From NCBI GenBank assembly GCA_947476275.1, contig CANJPQ010000006.1, forward strand, positions 102,788 through 166,787: a DNA stretch of 64,000 nucleotides. The letters are read 5' to 3'. The position numbers were made by a program, and so were the translations under genes. The notes below the pieces were generated by a model. That model did no database searches. It had not been told where the DNA came from and saw nothing but the letters and a program-made list of their open reading frames with translations. Position 1 is the first letter of the stretch, and each line of letters begins with the position of its first letter. This document shows positions 31,768 to 40,891 of the stretch, in pieces. The stretch is from Fidelibacterota bacterium. GTDB lineage: Bacteria > Pseudomonadota > Alphaproteobacteria > Rhodospirillales > Rhodospirillaceae.

Positions 31768-32328
31768 ATGTCGCGCATTAGCCCCTCTGACCAGCCCAAG
31801 CTCTCCGCCCGGGACAAGACCCTCGCGGCGGCGCTGACTGTGATCCGCACCAAGGGCTACGCGCCAACGACGGTGGACGACCTATGCGCCGCAGCCGGCG
31901 TGACGAAGGGCGCGTTCTTCACCGCCGCCCCCTACCACACCCACTCGGACCCGTTGGCTCGGTTGCTGGGTTACATCGCCTTCCGCAAGGCATTGCTGAC
32001 CGGCGCGTTGCCGGAATTCACCTGCCTGGCCGGCACGATGGTCCAGGAGATCTACGACTCGATCCCGGCGATCCGTGACGCCTGCAGCGCGAGCGTGCGC
32101 GATCACGCCGCGAACGTGGAAACCGACATCGCCGCGGCGATACAGCAACGGGGCATGCGCCCGTCGTGGACCGCAAAGAGTCTCGCCCTCCATACGCAAG
32201 CGGTTCTGCAAGGCGCGTTCATCCTCGCCAAAGCCACAGGCGGGGCGGAAATCGCGGCGGAGTCCGTCGATCATCTGCGCCGCTACGTCGAATGTCTTTT
32301 CAACGCCACACACCAGAAGGACTCCTAA
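31768..32328 (+). CDS. TetR/AcrR family regulator
   Basis: This 186-residue regulator has an N-terminal helix-turn-helix: RDKTLAAALTVIRTKGYAPTTVDDLCAAAGVTKGAFF (15-51). The usual continuation YYHF is replaced by TAAPYHTHSDPL, a slightly altered third helix region. The C-terminal helical ligand domain is generic. The ATG at 31768 lies just after the palindromic operator, so autorepression is likely. Two bases separate it from the SRPBCC gene, and the YCII-like gene follows; all three probably form one operon controlled by this protein. Confidence 0.9.
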   Translation: MSRISPSDQPKLSARDKTLAAALTVIRTKGYAPTTVDDLCAAAGVTKGAFFTAAPYHTHSDPLARLLGYIAFRKALLTGALPEFTCLAGTMVQEIYDSIPAIRDACSASVRDHAANVETDIAAAIQQRGMRPSWTAKSLALHTQAVLQGAFILAKATGGAEIAAESVDHLRRYVECLFNATHQKDS

Positions 32329-32330
32329 AC

Positions 32331-32756
32331 ATGACCGGACCCACGTCACCCCAAAGACTGACCGTCGAGACCGACGTTTCAGCACCGGTTGCCGAAGTGT
32401 GGCGCGCCTACACGACGCCGGCGGATATCATCCAATGGAACGCGGCGTCCGAGGATTGGCACACCACCGCCGCGACGGTCGACTTGCGCGTCGGCGGCAC
32501 CTTCTCCTCTCGCATGGAAGCGAAGGACGGCAGCTTCGGCTTCGACTTCACGGGAACCTACACCTGCGTCGAAGCGCACAAACTCATCGCATACGCGCTT
32601 GGAGATCGGAAATGCGAAGTCGAATTCCTTGCTCAGGACGACGGCACGCGCGTGCGCGTGACATTCGACACGGAGCCTACGCATTCCCTCGAACAGCAAC
32701 GGCAAGGGTGGCAAGCCATTCTCGACAAGTTCGCGCGTCACGTCGCCGCCAAATAA
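32331..32756 (+). CDS. SRPBCC/AHSA1-like (activator of Hsp90 ATPase homologue) protein
   Basis: This 141-residue START-like fold protein opens LTVETDVSAPVAEVWRAYTTPADIIQWNAASEDWHTT and contains DLRVGGTFSSRMEAKDGS and RQGWQAILDKFARHV, the usual beginning, middle and end of the AHSA1/SRPBCC family. These proteins bind hydrophobic ligands; the ligand here is unknown. It is translated immediately after the TetR regulator. SRPBCC genes are often paired with small regulators and YCII/DGPF-type genes in stress-related operons, as here. Confidence 0.87.
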   Translation: MTGPTSPQRLTVETDVSAPVAEVWRAYTTPADIIQWNAASEDWHTTAATVDLRVGGTFSSRMEAKDGSFGFDFTGTYTCVEAHKLIAYALGDRKCEVEFLAQDDGTRVRVTFDTEPTHSLEQQRQGWQAILDKFARHVAAK

Positions 32757-32786
32757 TTTTTTCCCGAAGTATCGAAAGGACACCCC

Positions 32787-33152
32787 GTGACAACCACAAA
32801 CACCTACCTCGCCATCTTCCTCGGCAGCAAAGACAGCGCGCGCGCGCAGGCTTTCTTCGGCCTTCCGGAAGCGGAACGGCGCAAGAAAGAACAGGAAGGC
32901 ATGGCCGGCTGGAAAGCCTGGATGGACAAGTACCAGAGTGCGGTGCTCGAAATCGGCGGCCCACTCGGCAAGACCAAGAAGATCAGCGCCGAGGGCATTT
33001 CGGACATCAGCAACGAGTTGGGCGCGTTCACGCTGGTGCGCGCGGACTCCCACGACGCCGCGGCCAAGATGTTCATCGACCACCCGCACTTCACGATTTT
33101 CCCAGGCGACCGGGTGGAGTTGATGCCCGTGATGCCGATCCCGGCGGGCTGA
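32787..33152 (+). CDS. YCII-like small protein
   Basis: This 121-residue cytoplasmic protein starts with GTG preceded by AAAGGA. The text LAIFLGSKDSARAQAF ... MAGWKAWMDKYQSAVLEIGGPLG ... FTLVRADSHDAAAKMFIDHPHFTIFPGDRVELMPVMPIP resembles YCII-type alpha/beta proteins, including the late His in DHPHF. Activity is unproven in most of the family. It is the third gene after the TetR regulator and likely shares its control. The 88 bases after it separate it from the convergent molybdoenzyme gene. Confidence 0.7.
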   Translation: MTTTNTYLAIFLGSKDSARAQAFFGLPEAERRKKEQEGMAGWKAWMDKYQSAVLEIGGPLGKTKKISAEGISDISNELGAFTLVRADSHDAAAKMFIDHPHFTIFPGDRVELMPVMPIPAG

Positions 33153-33240
33153 GCCTCGGCATCGACGGCGCAGTGAAGACCGGCAGTTTCCAGGACTCCA
33201 ATCCCAGCGAATCGGAGCTGAAACGCCGGGCGAACCTGAC

Positions 33241-35565
33241 TTAATGCTCCGAGGCCGTGGCCGCGTCGGCGGTCACGGTCACCGGAACCGCCTTGGAGCT
33301 GGGCGTGCCGGAGCGCGGGCCGTGGCTTTGCAAGGGCACCAGGATATTCGCTTCCGGGAAATAGGCGCCGACGCAGCCGCGCGGCATGTCGTGGGCGAAC
33401 GGCAGCAAGCCGCCCAAGGTGCGCGCGCGGCCATCGTCGGCGATGGTCGACAAGGTGACGCGCTGTTCCGGCGCGAGCTTCAGGCCGGCAATGTCCTCCG
33501 GATGCATGAACACCACCGACCGCGTGCCGCGGATGCCGCGATAGCGGTCGTTCCGGGCATAGACCGTGGTGTTGTACTGATCGTGCGCGCGGAAAGTCGT
33601 GAGGATGAAGGCGGCCGGGCCGTGGGTGCGAACGGCGGACTCAAGGATCGTTTCGGCGGGCAGCGCCGCGGTCGTGAAGTTCGCCTTGCCCGTGGCCGTA
33701 CTCCAGACGCGATCACGGGCGCTGTTGCCGAGATGGAATCCGCCGGCGCGCATGATGCGCGCGTTGAAATCCTCGAAGTCCGCGAACACCGCTTCGATCT
33801 TCTCGCGGATGAAGCGATAGTCGTCGCGGAAGCGCGCCCACGGCACAGCGCTGTTTGGCCGGGTCGCCATGGCGATGCCGGACACGATCCAGGGCTCGGA
33901 GCGCAGCATGTCCGAGGCGGGATGGTTCATGCCCTGGGAGGCATGGACCATGCTCATGGAGTCCTCGACCGTGATGGCTTGCTTGCCGGACTTCTGCACG
34001 TCGATCTCGGTGCGGCCGAGGGCCGGCAGAATGAGTGCGCGACGACCGTGGACGAGATGGCTGCGGTTGAGCTTGGTCGAGACGTGGACGGTCAGGTTCA
34101 GCCCCTGCATCGCCGCCCAGGTCAGCGATGAATCCGGTGCGGCGGCGGCGAGATTGCCGCCCATGGCAAGCAGGACTTTCGCCCGGCCCTCGTGCATGGC
34201 CTTGATCGCCTCGACCGTGTTCACGCCCGGCTGGCGGGGTGCTGCGAACCCGAACACGCGTTCGAGGGTATCGAGAAACGCAGCACTGGGCAGTTCGGTG
34301 ATGCCCATGGTGCGATCGCCCTGCACGTTCGAATGGCCGCGGACGGGGCACGGACCGGTACCGGGGCGGCCGATGTTGCCGCGCAGAAGCAACAGATTGA
34401 TGATGTGCTGGATCGTCTCCACCGCACCGACATGCTGCGTAAGCCCCATGGCCCAGGTGCAGATCACCGACTTGGCGTTCATGTAGATCGCAGCGGCGTG
34501 GGCGATCTCCCCGTGCGTCAGGCCGGAATGTCTGAGGATGGCGTCCCAGCTTTCCGCCGCCAGATCGGCGGCAAGCGCTTCGAACCCGAGGGTGTGCGCC
34601 GCCAGGAAGTCGTGATCGATCACCGCCGGCCGGCCGGCGGCGCGCGCCGCGGCGTCGGCCTCGATGATGAGTTTCATCATCCCCTTGAGGAATGCGAGAT
34701 CGCCGCCGACATGCGGCTGCAGGTAGAGATGCGTCAACTCCTGTCCGCCGCCGGTGAGGCCGTTGACGATCATGTCCGACGGACTTTTCGGGTGAGCGAA
34801 GCGTAGCAGGCCGCGCTCCTTCAAGGGATTGACCGCGACGATCTTGGCGCCGCGGCGCGCCGCTTCACGCAAATCGCCCAGCATGCGCGGATGGTTGGTG
34901 CCGGGGTTCTGGCCGAAGATGAAGATCGCGTCGGCAAGCTGCATGTCCTCGAGCAGGATCGTGCCTTTGCCGATACCGATGGACTCCTTCAACGCGACGC
35001 CACTGGCCTCGTGGCACATGTTGGAACAGTCCGGCAAATTGTTGGTGCCGAACTCGCGCACGAATAGCTGCCAGAGGAACGCCGCCTCGTTCGAGGTGCG
35101 CCCGGAGGTGTAGAACAGGGCTTCGTCGGGAGAGGCAAGCGCGTTCAACTCGTGCGCGATCAGCGCGAAGGCATCTTCCCACGCGATCGGGCGGTAGTGA
35201 TCGCTCGCTGCGTCATAGACCATCGGATGCGTGAGTCGTCCGAAGGCTTCAAGCGCGTGGTCGTCCTGCGCGTTCAGCCACGACACACTGTGGGCCGCGA
35301 AGACCGCCGGCGTGCAGCGCTTGGCGGTGGCTTCCCACGACACGGCCTTGACGCCGTTCTCGCAGAATTCGAAGGACGATGTGTGCTTGGGGTCACCCCA
35401 GGCGCAGCCCGGGCAGTCGAAACCTTCGGGCTGGTTGACCGATAGCAACGTCTTGGCGGCCTCAACCGGATTGCCGGCGGAGACCATCGCCTCGGCGCTC
35501 GCCTTCAGAGCGCCCCAGCCGCCGGCAGCGCCCGGCTGCGGCTTTGCGGAATGAGGATCGGACAT
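33241..35565 (-). CDS. FdhF/YdeP family molybdopterin oxidoreductase
   Basis: This 774-residue cytoplasmic molybdoenzyme is related to formate dehydrogenase alpha subunits. It has a Cys-rich opening (FDCPGCAWGD ... CENG), the FdhF core (YTSGRTSNEAAFLWQLFVREFGTNNLPDCSNMCHEASG, IFIFGQNPGTNHPR), a central GRPGTGPCPVRGHSNVQGDRTMG, and a C-terminal molybdopterin-binding barrel (FRAHDQYNTTVYARNDRYRGI). There is no signal peptide or Sec/Cys-catalytic FdhF loop, matching YdeP proteins, which are linked to acid resistance in enterobacteria. Formate activity is not established. The ATG at 35565 was preferred over a frame 14 residues longer. Confidence 0.92.
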   Translation of the reverse strand: MSDPHSAKPQPGAAGGWGALKASAEAMVSAGNPVEAAKTLLSVNQPEGFDCPGCAWGDPKHTSSFEFCENGVKAVSWEATAKRCTPAVFAAHSVSWLNAQDDHALEAFGRLTHPMVYDAASDHYRPIAWEDAFALIAHELNALASPDEALFYTSGRTSNEAAFLWQLFVREFGTNNLPDCSNMCHEASGVALKESIGIGKGTILLEDMQLADAIFIFGQNPGTNHPRMLGDLREAARRGAKIVAVNPLKERGLLRFAHPKSPSDMIVNGLTGGGQELTHLYLQPHVGGDLAFLKGMMKLIIEADAAARAAGRPAVIDHDFLAAHTLGFEALAADLAAESWDAILRHSGLTHGEIAHAAAIYMNAKSVICTWAMGLTQHVGAVETIQHIINLLLLRGNIGRPGTGPCPVRGHSNVQGDRTMGITELPSAAFLDTLERVFGFAAPRQPGVNTVEAIKAMHEGRAKVLLAMGGNLAAAAPDSSLTWAAMQGLNLTVHVSTKLNRSHLVHGRRALILPALGRTEIDVQKSGKQAITVEDSMSMVHASQGMNHPASDMLRSEPWIVSGIAMATRPNSAVPWARFRDDYRFIREKIEAVFADFEDFNARIMRAGGFHLGNSARDRVWSTATGKANFTTAALPAETILESAVRTHGPAAFILTTFRAHDQYNTTVYARNDRYRGIRGTRSVVFMHPEDIAGLKLAPEQRVTLSTIADDGRARTLGGLLPFAHDMPRGCVGAYFPEANILVPLQSHGPRSGTPSSKAVPVTVTADAATASEH

Positions 35566-35594
35566 GGCGCGAGTGTAGCCTTGGGCAGGTGGGA

Positions 35595-35603
35595 TGCTAT
35601 GAT
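35595..35603 (+). promoter_or_regulatory. Extended -10 element TGCTATGAT
   Basis: TG-C-TATGAT is an extended -10 box with no convincing -35. It lies 67 bases before the GTG of the glycosyltransferase gene at 35670 and 30 bases past the start of the divergent molybdoenzyme gene. Confidence 0.4.
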
Positions 35604-35669
35604 ACACAACGATTGTATATCTATTTCGCCGCGCGACCTACCGGGTGGCCGGCCATCCCAGGCGGCCAC

Positions 35670-37025
35670 GTGCCCAATCAGCGGACTGAAATTCGGCTGC
35701 GTATCGCTGGTGAGCGCTTGGCCGCGGGAGATGTTCACGCGGCCTGCGGCCTATGCCAGCTGATTCTCGTGACCGACCCGGATCATCACCCCGCGCTCTG
35801 CCTCATGGGCGAAGTCGGTTTGCGCATCGGCGCGGTCGGCGCGGCGCGTGCCTTCTTGGAACGTGCGCGCGATCTGGGGAATCGCCGGGCAGACGAACTC
35901 TTGCAGGCGTCCCAAGATTTGACGCCCAAGGCGCCCCGCGAGTCGACGGCCGCATCGCCACGGTTCCTGGTGATCAAGTCCTGGGGCTACGGTTTTTGGG
36001 CCGAGGTATGCCATGTGCTCGGCGGTCTTCTGCTCGCCGAGATCACGGGGCGCGCGCCGGTGGTTCATCTGGGCGATGTCTCCCGCTTTGGCGGCAGCGC
36101 CGCCCAGGATGCCTTCACGCAGTACTTCGCGCCGGTTGGCCCGTGGACGCTGGCGGACGTCGCCAATTGCGATCCCGGCGCACGCTTTCCCGCCCGGTGG
36201 CGCAACAAGGATATCTGGAGCGAAATCCGCATCGCCGTAAGCGCCGAAGCAGTCAACGTGCTTGCGTTCCTGAGCGCGCAGGAACCTGTGGCGGTGATTG
36301 ATGTATTCGTCGGAATCCCCGCCATCGTGTCGTGGATTCCGCCCGGGCATCGGCTGTTCGGGCAATCGACCGAGGACGTGTTCCGCGATCTGCTGGCGCG
36401 CTATCTGCACCCGACCGCAGAGATGACGGCGATTGTCGACCGATATTTCGAGCTTCACCTGCGGCAGACACCGTTCGTCGCGGTGCATCTGCGCGGCCAC
36501 GACAAGCAAGGCGAAGTGGACGTTCATGGCCACCTGAATGAACTCATCATGGGACTGGCGGCGGAAGTGCCCGGCGACAGGCGCCTGCTTCTTCTGACCG
36601 ACAACACCCGCTGGCTGGAACGGTTCTGCGCGCAGTTTGGGACTCGGGTGATCGTGCCGGAGGCGGCGCGGGATGACGGCACGGCAGCGCTACATTTTTG
36701 CCTCACCGGCGAGGGCAACCCGCGGCTCAACGGCGTGGAGGTCTTGCGCGACGTGCTGCTGGCCACCCGCGCCGAGAGCTTCATCGGCAGCGGCGTCTCG
36801 AACGTCTCGGCCATGGTTGCGCTTCTGCGGCGTTGGCCGCCGGGGACATGCACCCTGGTGAGCCCGCCCTACATCATGCAGCCGATGCCCTATTTCTATC
36901 TCGATCCAGAGTTTCACGGCGACCACGCCCGACTCAACGCCGACGAATTTGTGGAGCTGAGCGACGCGCCGGGCGATCAGGGCAGCGATTGTTCCGTCGA
37001 TACAAAGTTGCGATATTCACAATAG
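35670..37025 (+). CDS. NodZ/O-FucT-like glycosyltransferase with N-terminal helical repeats
   Basis: This 451-residue protein has an N-terminal segment (1-90) with TPR-like helices (IRLRIAGERLAAGDVHAACGLCQLILVTDPDHHPALC). The remainder carries features of alpha-1,6/O-fucosyltransferase-like enzymes: FVAVHLRGHDKQGEV (the HxRxxD-like nucleotide-sugar motif) and late SFIGSGVSNVSAMVALLRRW. The GTG at 35670 was chosen because upstream residues are not protein-like. It is followed after 25 bases by a GT61-like gene whose N-terminus is also repeat-like, so the two probably act on the same glycan. The donor sugar is not determined. Confidence 0.75.
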   Translation: MPNQRTEIRLRIAGERLAAGDVHAACGLCQLILVTDPDHHPALCLMGEVGLRIGAVGAARAFLERARDLGNRRADELLQASQDLTPKAPRESTAASPRFLVIKSWGYGFWAEVCHVLGGLLLAEITGRAPVVHLGDVSRFGGSAAQDAFTQYFAPVGPWTLADVANCDPGARFPARWRNKDIWSEIRIAVSAEAVNVLAFLSAQEPVAVIDVFVGIPAIVSWIPPGHRLFGQSTEDVFRDLLARYLHPTAEMTAIVDRYFELHLRQTPFVAVHLRGHDKQGEVDVHGHLNELIMGLAAEVPGDRRLLLLTDNTRWLERFCAQFGTRVIVPEAARDDGTAALHFCLTGEGNPRLNGVEVLRDVLLATRAESFIGSGVSNVSAMVALLRRWPPGTCTLVSPPYIMQPMPYFYLDPEFHGDHARLNADEFVELSDAPGDQGSDCSVDTKLRYSQ

Positions 37026-37050
37026 ATACCGCACGCCCACTGGGTTGCCG

Positions 37051-38571
37051 ATGAGCATCGTTCAAGGACAGACGGCCGAGATCGACGCAGCGTTCGCGCG
37101 AAACGACTATGCGAACGCGAAGCAGCTGGCGATGGCCGCGCTGGCGCAAACGCCGAACGACTCGGAACTCCTCGTGCGCGCGGCGAGCGCGAGCCACAAG
37201 GTGCGGGATTGGCATGCGACCGCGGCCTTTGCCGGCAGGCTACTCGACCGCGAACACCTTTCCCCGGCCGAGCTTGTGCGCGCGGTGGAGCTGGGATGCA
37301 TCGCCGCCTACATGCTGGGCGGCACGCCCGCGGTCCACACGCTCTATCGGCCGTCTCGCCGGTTCGTTCGGCAGATCGTCGCCGAGCAGCCCGATCAATC
37401 GTGGTTCGTTCAGGCGGCGCTGAGGGCCTCGGTTCTTGCCGGTGACCACGACGTCGCCTTCGACTTCTTCCTGCGGCTGTTCGGTGCGCGTTGGGGAAAC
37501 CTCAGCATGGCGGCCGCGCGGACGTGCACGTTGCAGGCGTGGTGCGACACGCACGGCACGCCCATCACCGTGCTCGAGCCCGCGCGATTCGTCTCCAGTG
37601 CCGAAATGCCCGATGCCAGCGGCACCTGGTCGTACGTCACACAGACTGCGCGCTACGCCGTCATCCCGCGGGCGGAAATCCTGCTGGGGTGGGATTTCGT
37701 GATCACCCCCACGGGCGAAGTCATCAGCGATAGCGGCTATTCGTCGATCGATGTGTCCTACGGATGGTTCTCGAACCATGTTATCGAGGGCACCGGTCTG
37801 GTGGTGCACTTGTGGAGCGCAGTCGTCCAAGACATCGATGTCGATGTGCTCGTCCTTGCCGGCCCGGCGCATTTCCACATCGGCCACTGGATCGTGGACT
37901 TCATGCCGCAACTCCGGGCCCTCGACCTCGCCTCCGACCGAAAGGTCGTGGTGCCCGCGACTGCACCAAAAAAGGTGTTCGAGCTGCTTCAGCTGTTCGG
38001 CATCGGCGAGGATCGCATCCTGCGCTGCGACATGGCGAAGCGGTATCGGTTCCGTAGCGCGCTGGTGGTGCAACATGGCAAGTCGTCGCAACCCAGCCCT
38101 GACAGCGTGCGATTCATTGCACGCTCTCTGAACAAGCCTGTGGCACCGGGCACGCGGGGGCGACGCCTGTTCCTCGACCGGGACTCGCCGACCCGTCGTA
38201 TTGCCAATCGCGAAGACTTCGACCAAGCCATCGCGGCGCTCGGATTCGAAACCGTGTCGCTTGCGAAGATGTCCATTGCAGAGCAACGCGACGCGTTGGG
38301 CGCGGCAGACATCGTGCTGGGTGCGCACGGATCTGAAATGCTGGCGTGCTTCTTCATGCACCCAGGCGCGCACCTGATCGAGATGAGCTACGGCCTCCTC
38401 GGCCTTCTGTGGGAGAATGCCGCCACCAGCGACTACCTGGGGGTTCGACACCACCTTTTACTCTGCCGCGCCGCCGAGCATATCGGTGTGACGATCCAGA
38501 GGAAGGACTCCGACTTTCACGTCGCGACCGCCGCGCTTCGCGATCTGGTCTCAACGCTTTCGGCGGGGTAA
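37051..38571 (+). CDS. GT61 (DUF563) family glycosyltransferase
   Basis: This 506-residue protein has N-terminal 1-120 TPR-like helices (AAFARNDYANAKQLAMAALAQTPNDSELLVRAAS). The C-terminal half is GT61: HFHIGHWIVDFMPQLRAL, RRLFLDRDSPTRRIANREDF, LGAADIVLGAHGSEMLACFFMHPGAHLIEM. These enzymes transfer xylose or related sugars to glycans. It converges on a GT4 gene six bases after its stop. Together with the NodZ-like gene it forms a small glycan-modifying locus without visible polymerase or export genes. Confidence 0.85.
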   Translation: MSIVQGQTAEIDAAFARNDYANAKQLAMAALAQTPNDSELLVRAASASHKVRDWHATAAFAGRLLDREHLSPAELVRAVELGCIAAYMLGGTPAVHTLYRPSRRFVRQIVAEQPDQSWFVQAALRASVLAGDHDVAFDFFLRLFGARWGNLSMAAARTCTLQAWCDTHGTPITVLEPARFVSSAEMPDASGTWSYVTQTARYAVIPRAEILLGWDFVITPTGEVISDSGYSSIDVSYGWFSNHVIEGTGLVVHLWSAVVQDIDVDVLVLAGPAHFHIGHWIVDFMPQLRALDLASDRKVVVPATAPKKVFELLQLFGIGEDRILRCDMAKRYRFRSALVVQHGKSSQPSPDSVRFIARSLNKPVAPGTRGRRLFLDRDSPTRRIANREDFDQAIAALGFETVSLAKMSIAEQRDALGAADIVLGAHGSEMLACFFMHPGAHLIEMSYGLLGLLWENAATSDYLGVRHHLLLCRAAEHIGVTIQRKDSDFHVATAALRDLVSTLSAG

Positions 38572-38577
38572 GCGCGC

Positions 38578-39669
38578 TTAAGGGCCGCCTGCCCCGCCGA
38601 TCGTATGCAACACGAACGCTTCGAGCTTCGCGGCGACATCATACCAGTTGAAGGTTCGGGCTTGATCCAAGCCGCGGGCGACAAGCAATTGCCGCGCTTT
38701 CGGCTGGGAGAGTGTCGTCAGCGCCTTGAGGAGATGATCGGGCTCTCGCGGATCGATCATCAGCGCGGCGTCGCCGCCAACTTCACGCAGGCTCGACGTG
38801 CCGGCGCAGATCACCGGGCAACCGCACGCCATCGCTTCCGCCACCGGCAGCCCGAAACCTTCGTAGTATGACGGATACACCATGGCAAAGGCGCAGCCGT
38901 AGGCCAGCCGCATATCCGCATCGCTCAAGGGCTCGCAATGCACGATCAGGTTGGGAATTGCGCGCAGACGCTCCGCTTCCAGCGACAGCTTCGTGAGCAG
39001 GACCGCGATATGCGTACAGTCCATTCTGGACAACGCGTCCACCAGCAGCTGCCCGTTCTTGTAGCCGTGCGTGTGGCCCGGCATGAAGATGTACGCGCGG
39101 CCTCCGAGTTTCGCTTTGACGAATGACTCTTGGAACTTCCGAACTTCCGCATCGTCGAGCGGGCGCAGCGTCTCCGATACGCCGCAGCCCGCGACAACGG
39201 CGGGCTTGGTCGCTGCGGCAGGAACGATATTGCGGAGATCCTTCAGGGAGTGCGCGGACGAGGTCGCATAGGCGACGGCGCGATCGATGGCGGCATGTTT
39301 TTGGCGCCAGATGGGCTTGCTCAAATCGAAGCCCATACGCTCGGGAATCATATCGTGCACCCACAACACGGATGGGCAGGTCTGTGGATGCGTGTAGTAC
39401 GTCGAGAGGAAGAGCGCCGCGTTCACCTCGTCGCACACGCCTTGAACGACCGGCGGTTCGTCTTCCCACCGGTCGACCGGCGGGACGTCACGAACCCGCA
39501 AGCCTTCCAGGCCCGGAGACAATGAACCCCGTCGCAAGAGCACGATCCGGCGGCCGATTTCTCGACGGGCCCAGCGTTGCAGGATTTCGCGCCAGAGTCG
39601 GCCGATGCCGGTGACGACCTCCCCTTGCAGGAAAATGCCGTCAATGACGATAGGCCGAAGGTCGTTCAT
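38578..39669 (-). CDS. GT4 family glycosyltransferase
   Basis: This 363-residue GT-B retaining glycosyltransferase shows the acceptor-side text PSVLWVHDMIPERMGFD, the nucleotide-sugar site EGFGLPVAEAMACGCPVICAGTSSLREVGGDAALMIDP with both conserved Glu, and a KxxNQxLL-like YKNGQLLVDAL block. It is cytoplasmic or peripheral on the inner membrane. It is convergent with the GT61 gene. A strong inverted repeat (39687-39720) lies between its start and the infA-linked genes upstream. Confidence 0.9.
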   Translation of the reverse strand: MNDLRPIVIDGIFLQGEVVTGIGRLWREILQRWARREIGRRIVLLRRGSLSPGLEGLRVRDVPPVDRWEDEPPVVQGVCDEVNAALFLSTYYTHPQTCPSVLWVHDMIPERMGFDLSKPIWRQKHAAIDRAVAYATSSAHSLKDLRNIVPAAATKPAVVAGCGVSETLRPLDDAEVRKFQESFVKAKLGGRAYIFMPGHTHGYKNGQLLVDALSRMDCTHIAVLLTKLSLEAERLRAIPNLIVHCEPLSDADMRLAYGCAFAMVYPSYYEGFGLPVAEAMACGCPVICAGTSSLREVGGDAALMIDPREPDHLLKALTTLSQPKARQLLVARGLDQARTFNWYDVAAKLEAFVLHTIGGAGGP

Positions 39670-39686
39670 GGTGCGTAGGGCTCGTG

Positions 39687-39720
39687 GGGCCGTCCAAACC
39701 CTAAACGTTTAGGACGGCCC
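39687..39720. repeat. Nested inverted repeat between the GT4 gene and the infA operon
   Basis: GGGCCGTCC (39687-39695) pairs with GGACGGCCC (39712-39720). The 16-base interval contains TAAACGTTTA, itself a palindrome. Without a U-run it may be a factor-dependent terminator for the minus-strand infA operon or an operator for the GT4 gene that starts at 39669. Confidence 0.5.
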
Positions 39721-39750
39721 GCGGGCGATGAATTTTACCGGTCGGGCGAA

Positions 39751-40050
39751 CTACTCGCCCTCAACCGGCGAGATCTCTCCTTCGCCGGCGACGCGCTCGT
39801 GCCCCGTTGCCGTGTTCTTAACCCGGTACTGGTGCTCGAAGCCCGAATTTGGCAACAGCCGGCTGATGACGAAGGCGGCTGCAAACACAGACTTCTGCAT
39901 TTCACGGGAGGCATGGTCGACCGGCCCGCTTACGAAGCGCACCGTTTGACCGATCGTGTACTTGTGAGCAGGCACGAGTCCTCGCGTGTTGCCGATACGT
40001 GCCGCGGACTCGGTCCGCAAGCCGTATACGCGCTTTCTACGTTGCATCAT
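39751..40050 (-). CDS. Conserved small protein of unknown function, partner of infA
   Basis: This 99-residue cytoplasmic protein is of a type common in Rhizobiales relatives: [14 protein letters not shown], then [30 protein letters not shown]. The VGQxVxFxxG...LPxxGxExQYRIK pattern suggests a small beta-barrel, SH3-like fold, possibly nucleic-acid binding. Its ATG overlaps the stop of the infA gene (ATGA), so the two are translated together. Function is not known. Confidence 0.7.
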   Translation of the reverse strand: MMQRRKRVYGLRTESAARIGNTRGLVPAHKYTIGQTVRFVSGPVDHASREMQKSVFAAAFVISRLLPNSGFEHQYRVKNTATGHERVAGEGEISPVEGE

Positions 40051-40322
40051 CGGCGCTTCACGAAGGGGCGACGCTTCGCAGGTCCCCTGTTCTGTTCGGC
40101 AGAATCCTTGTGCCGAAAGGTCATGCGCCCCTTGTCGAGGTCGTACTGCGACACCTCGACGGTGACGCGGTCACCGACGAGGGTTCGGATGCGGTTCTTT
40201 TTCATGCGCCCCGCGGTATACGCGATGAGCTCATGGTCGTTCGTTAGGCGCACACGGTATCTCCCCTCCGGGAGGACATCCGTGACGACGCCTTCGAACT
40301 CCAATAGTTCCTCTTTGGACAC
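40047..40322 (-). CDS. infA: Translation initiation factor IF-1
   Basis: This 91-residue IF-1 has the whole OB-fold: [23 protein letters not shown], then [43 protein letters not shown]. It binds the ribosomal A site during initiation. It starts with GTG preceded by AAGGAGG at ideal distance, so the longer upstream frame is not used. The tail of about 18 extra basic residues ([16 protein letters not shown]) exceeds the usual 72-residue length. The position beside a cold-shock gene is seen in several alphaproteobacteria and may mark a second, cold-linked infA copy. Confidence 0.93.
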   Translation of the reverse strand: MSKEELLEFEGVVTDVLPEGRYRVRLTNDHELIAYTAGRMKKNRIRTLVGDRVTVEVSQYDLDKGRMTFRHKDSAEQNRGPAKRRPFVKRR

Positions 40323-40414
40323 GCGCGCCTCCTTCTCAGAGAGAGTGGTCGCGCTTGCCAGACGCAAAAGTGCTTAGGCAGATGCCGGAGCGGAGACCCG
40401 CCCCGTCACCGGTC

Positions 40415-40618
40415 TTAGAGCATCTTCAGATTGCCGGCGGAGGTCTTTCCGCGTTCCGTCTGGAGGTCGTAGCTGACTTTCTGCCCATCGTTCAGGCCGG
40501 ACAATCCAGCGCGCTCGACAGCAGAGATGTGGACGAACACATCCTTGGAGCCGTCTTCAGGCTGAATGAAACCGTAGCCCTTCTGGGCGTTGAACCACTT
40601 CACACTTCCGATCGCCAT
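40415..40618 (-). CDS. Cold-shock-domain protein, CspA family
   Basis: This 67-residue protein has RNP1 KGYGFIQ and RNP2 DVFVHIS, which bind single-stranded RNA or DNA. The sequence is nearly the same as the protein at 42291-42494, differing mostly in the last third. It is 92 bases upstream of infA on the same strand. The 273-base gene-free stretch upstream (40619-40891) may hold a long cold-shock leader, but no specific structure was identified. Confidence 0.95.
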   Translation of the reverse strand: MAIGSVKWFNAQKGYGFIQPEDGSKDVFVHISAVERAGLSGLNDGQKVSYDLQTERGKTSAGNLKML

Positions 40619-40891
40619 TTCTCTATCTCCAATGGTTTATACCGCCGCGCACGTACACGGCGGGCCATACTTCAAACTGGGTAGGACAGGTTAGCTCTCG
40701 GGGAGCGGACGAGACCGAGCCATATTGATGCAGCATAGCCTTATTATCGCCATTTCTCGAAACTGGCAATCCGGGCCGGCGGCAGCCGTATCCGGTGACA
40801 GTCCACAGATTCCCCTTAAACCATTGACTTTAAACAATAATATTAAACATCACGTCAGCTCAGCCGCGCCCGACCTTGGCCCGGGATTTGG

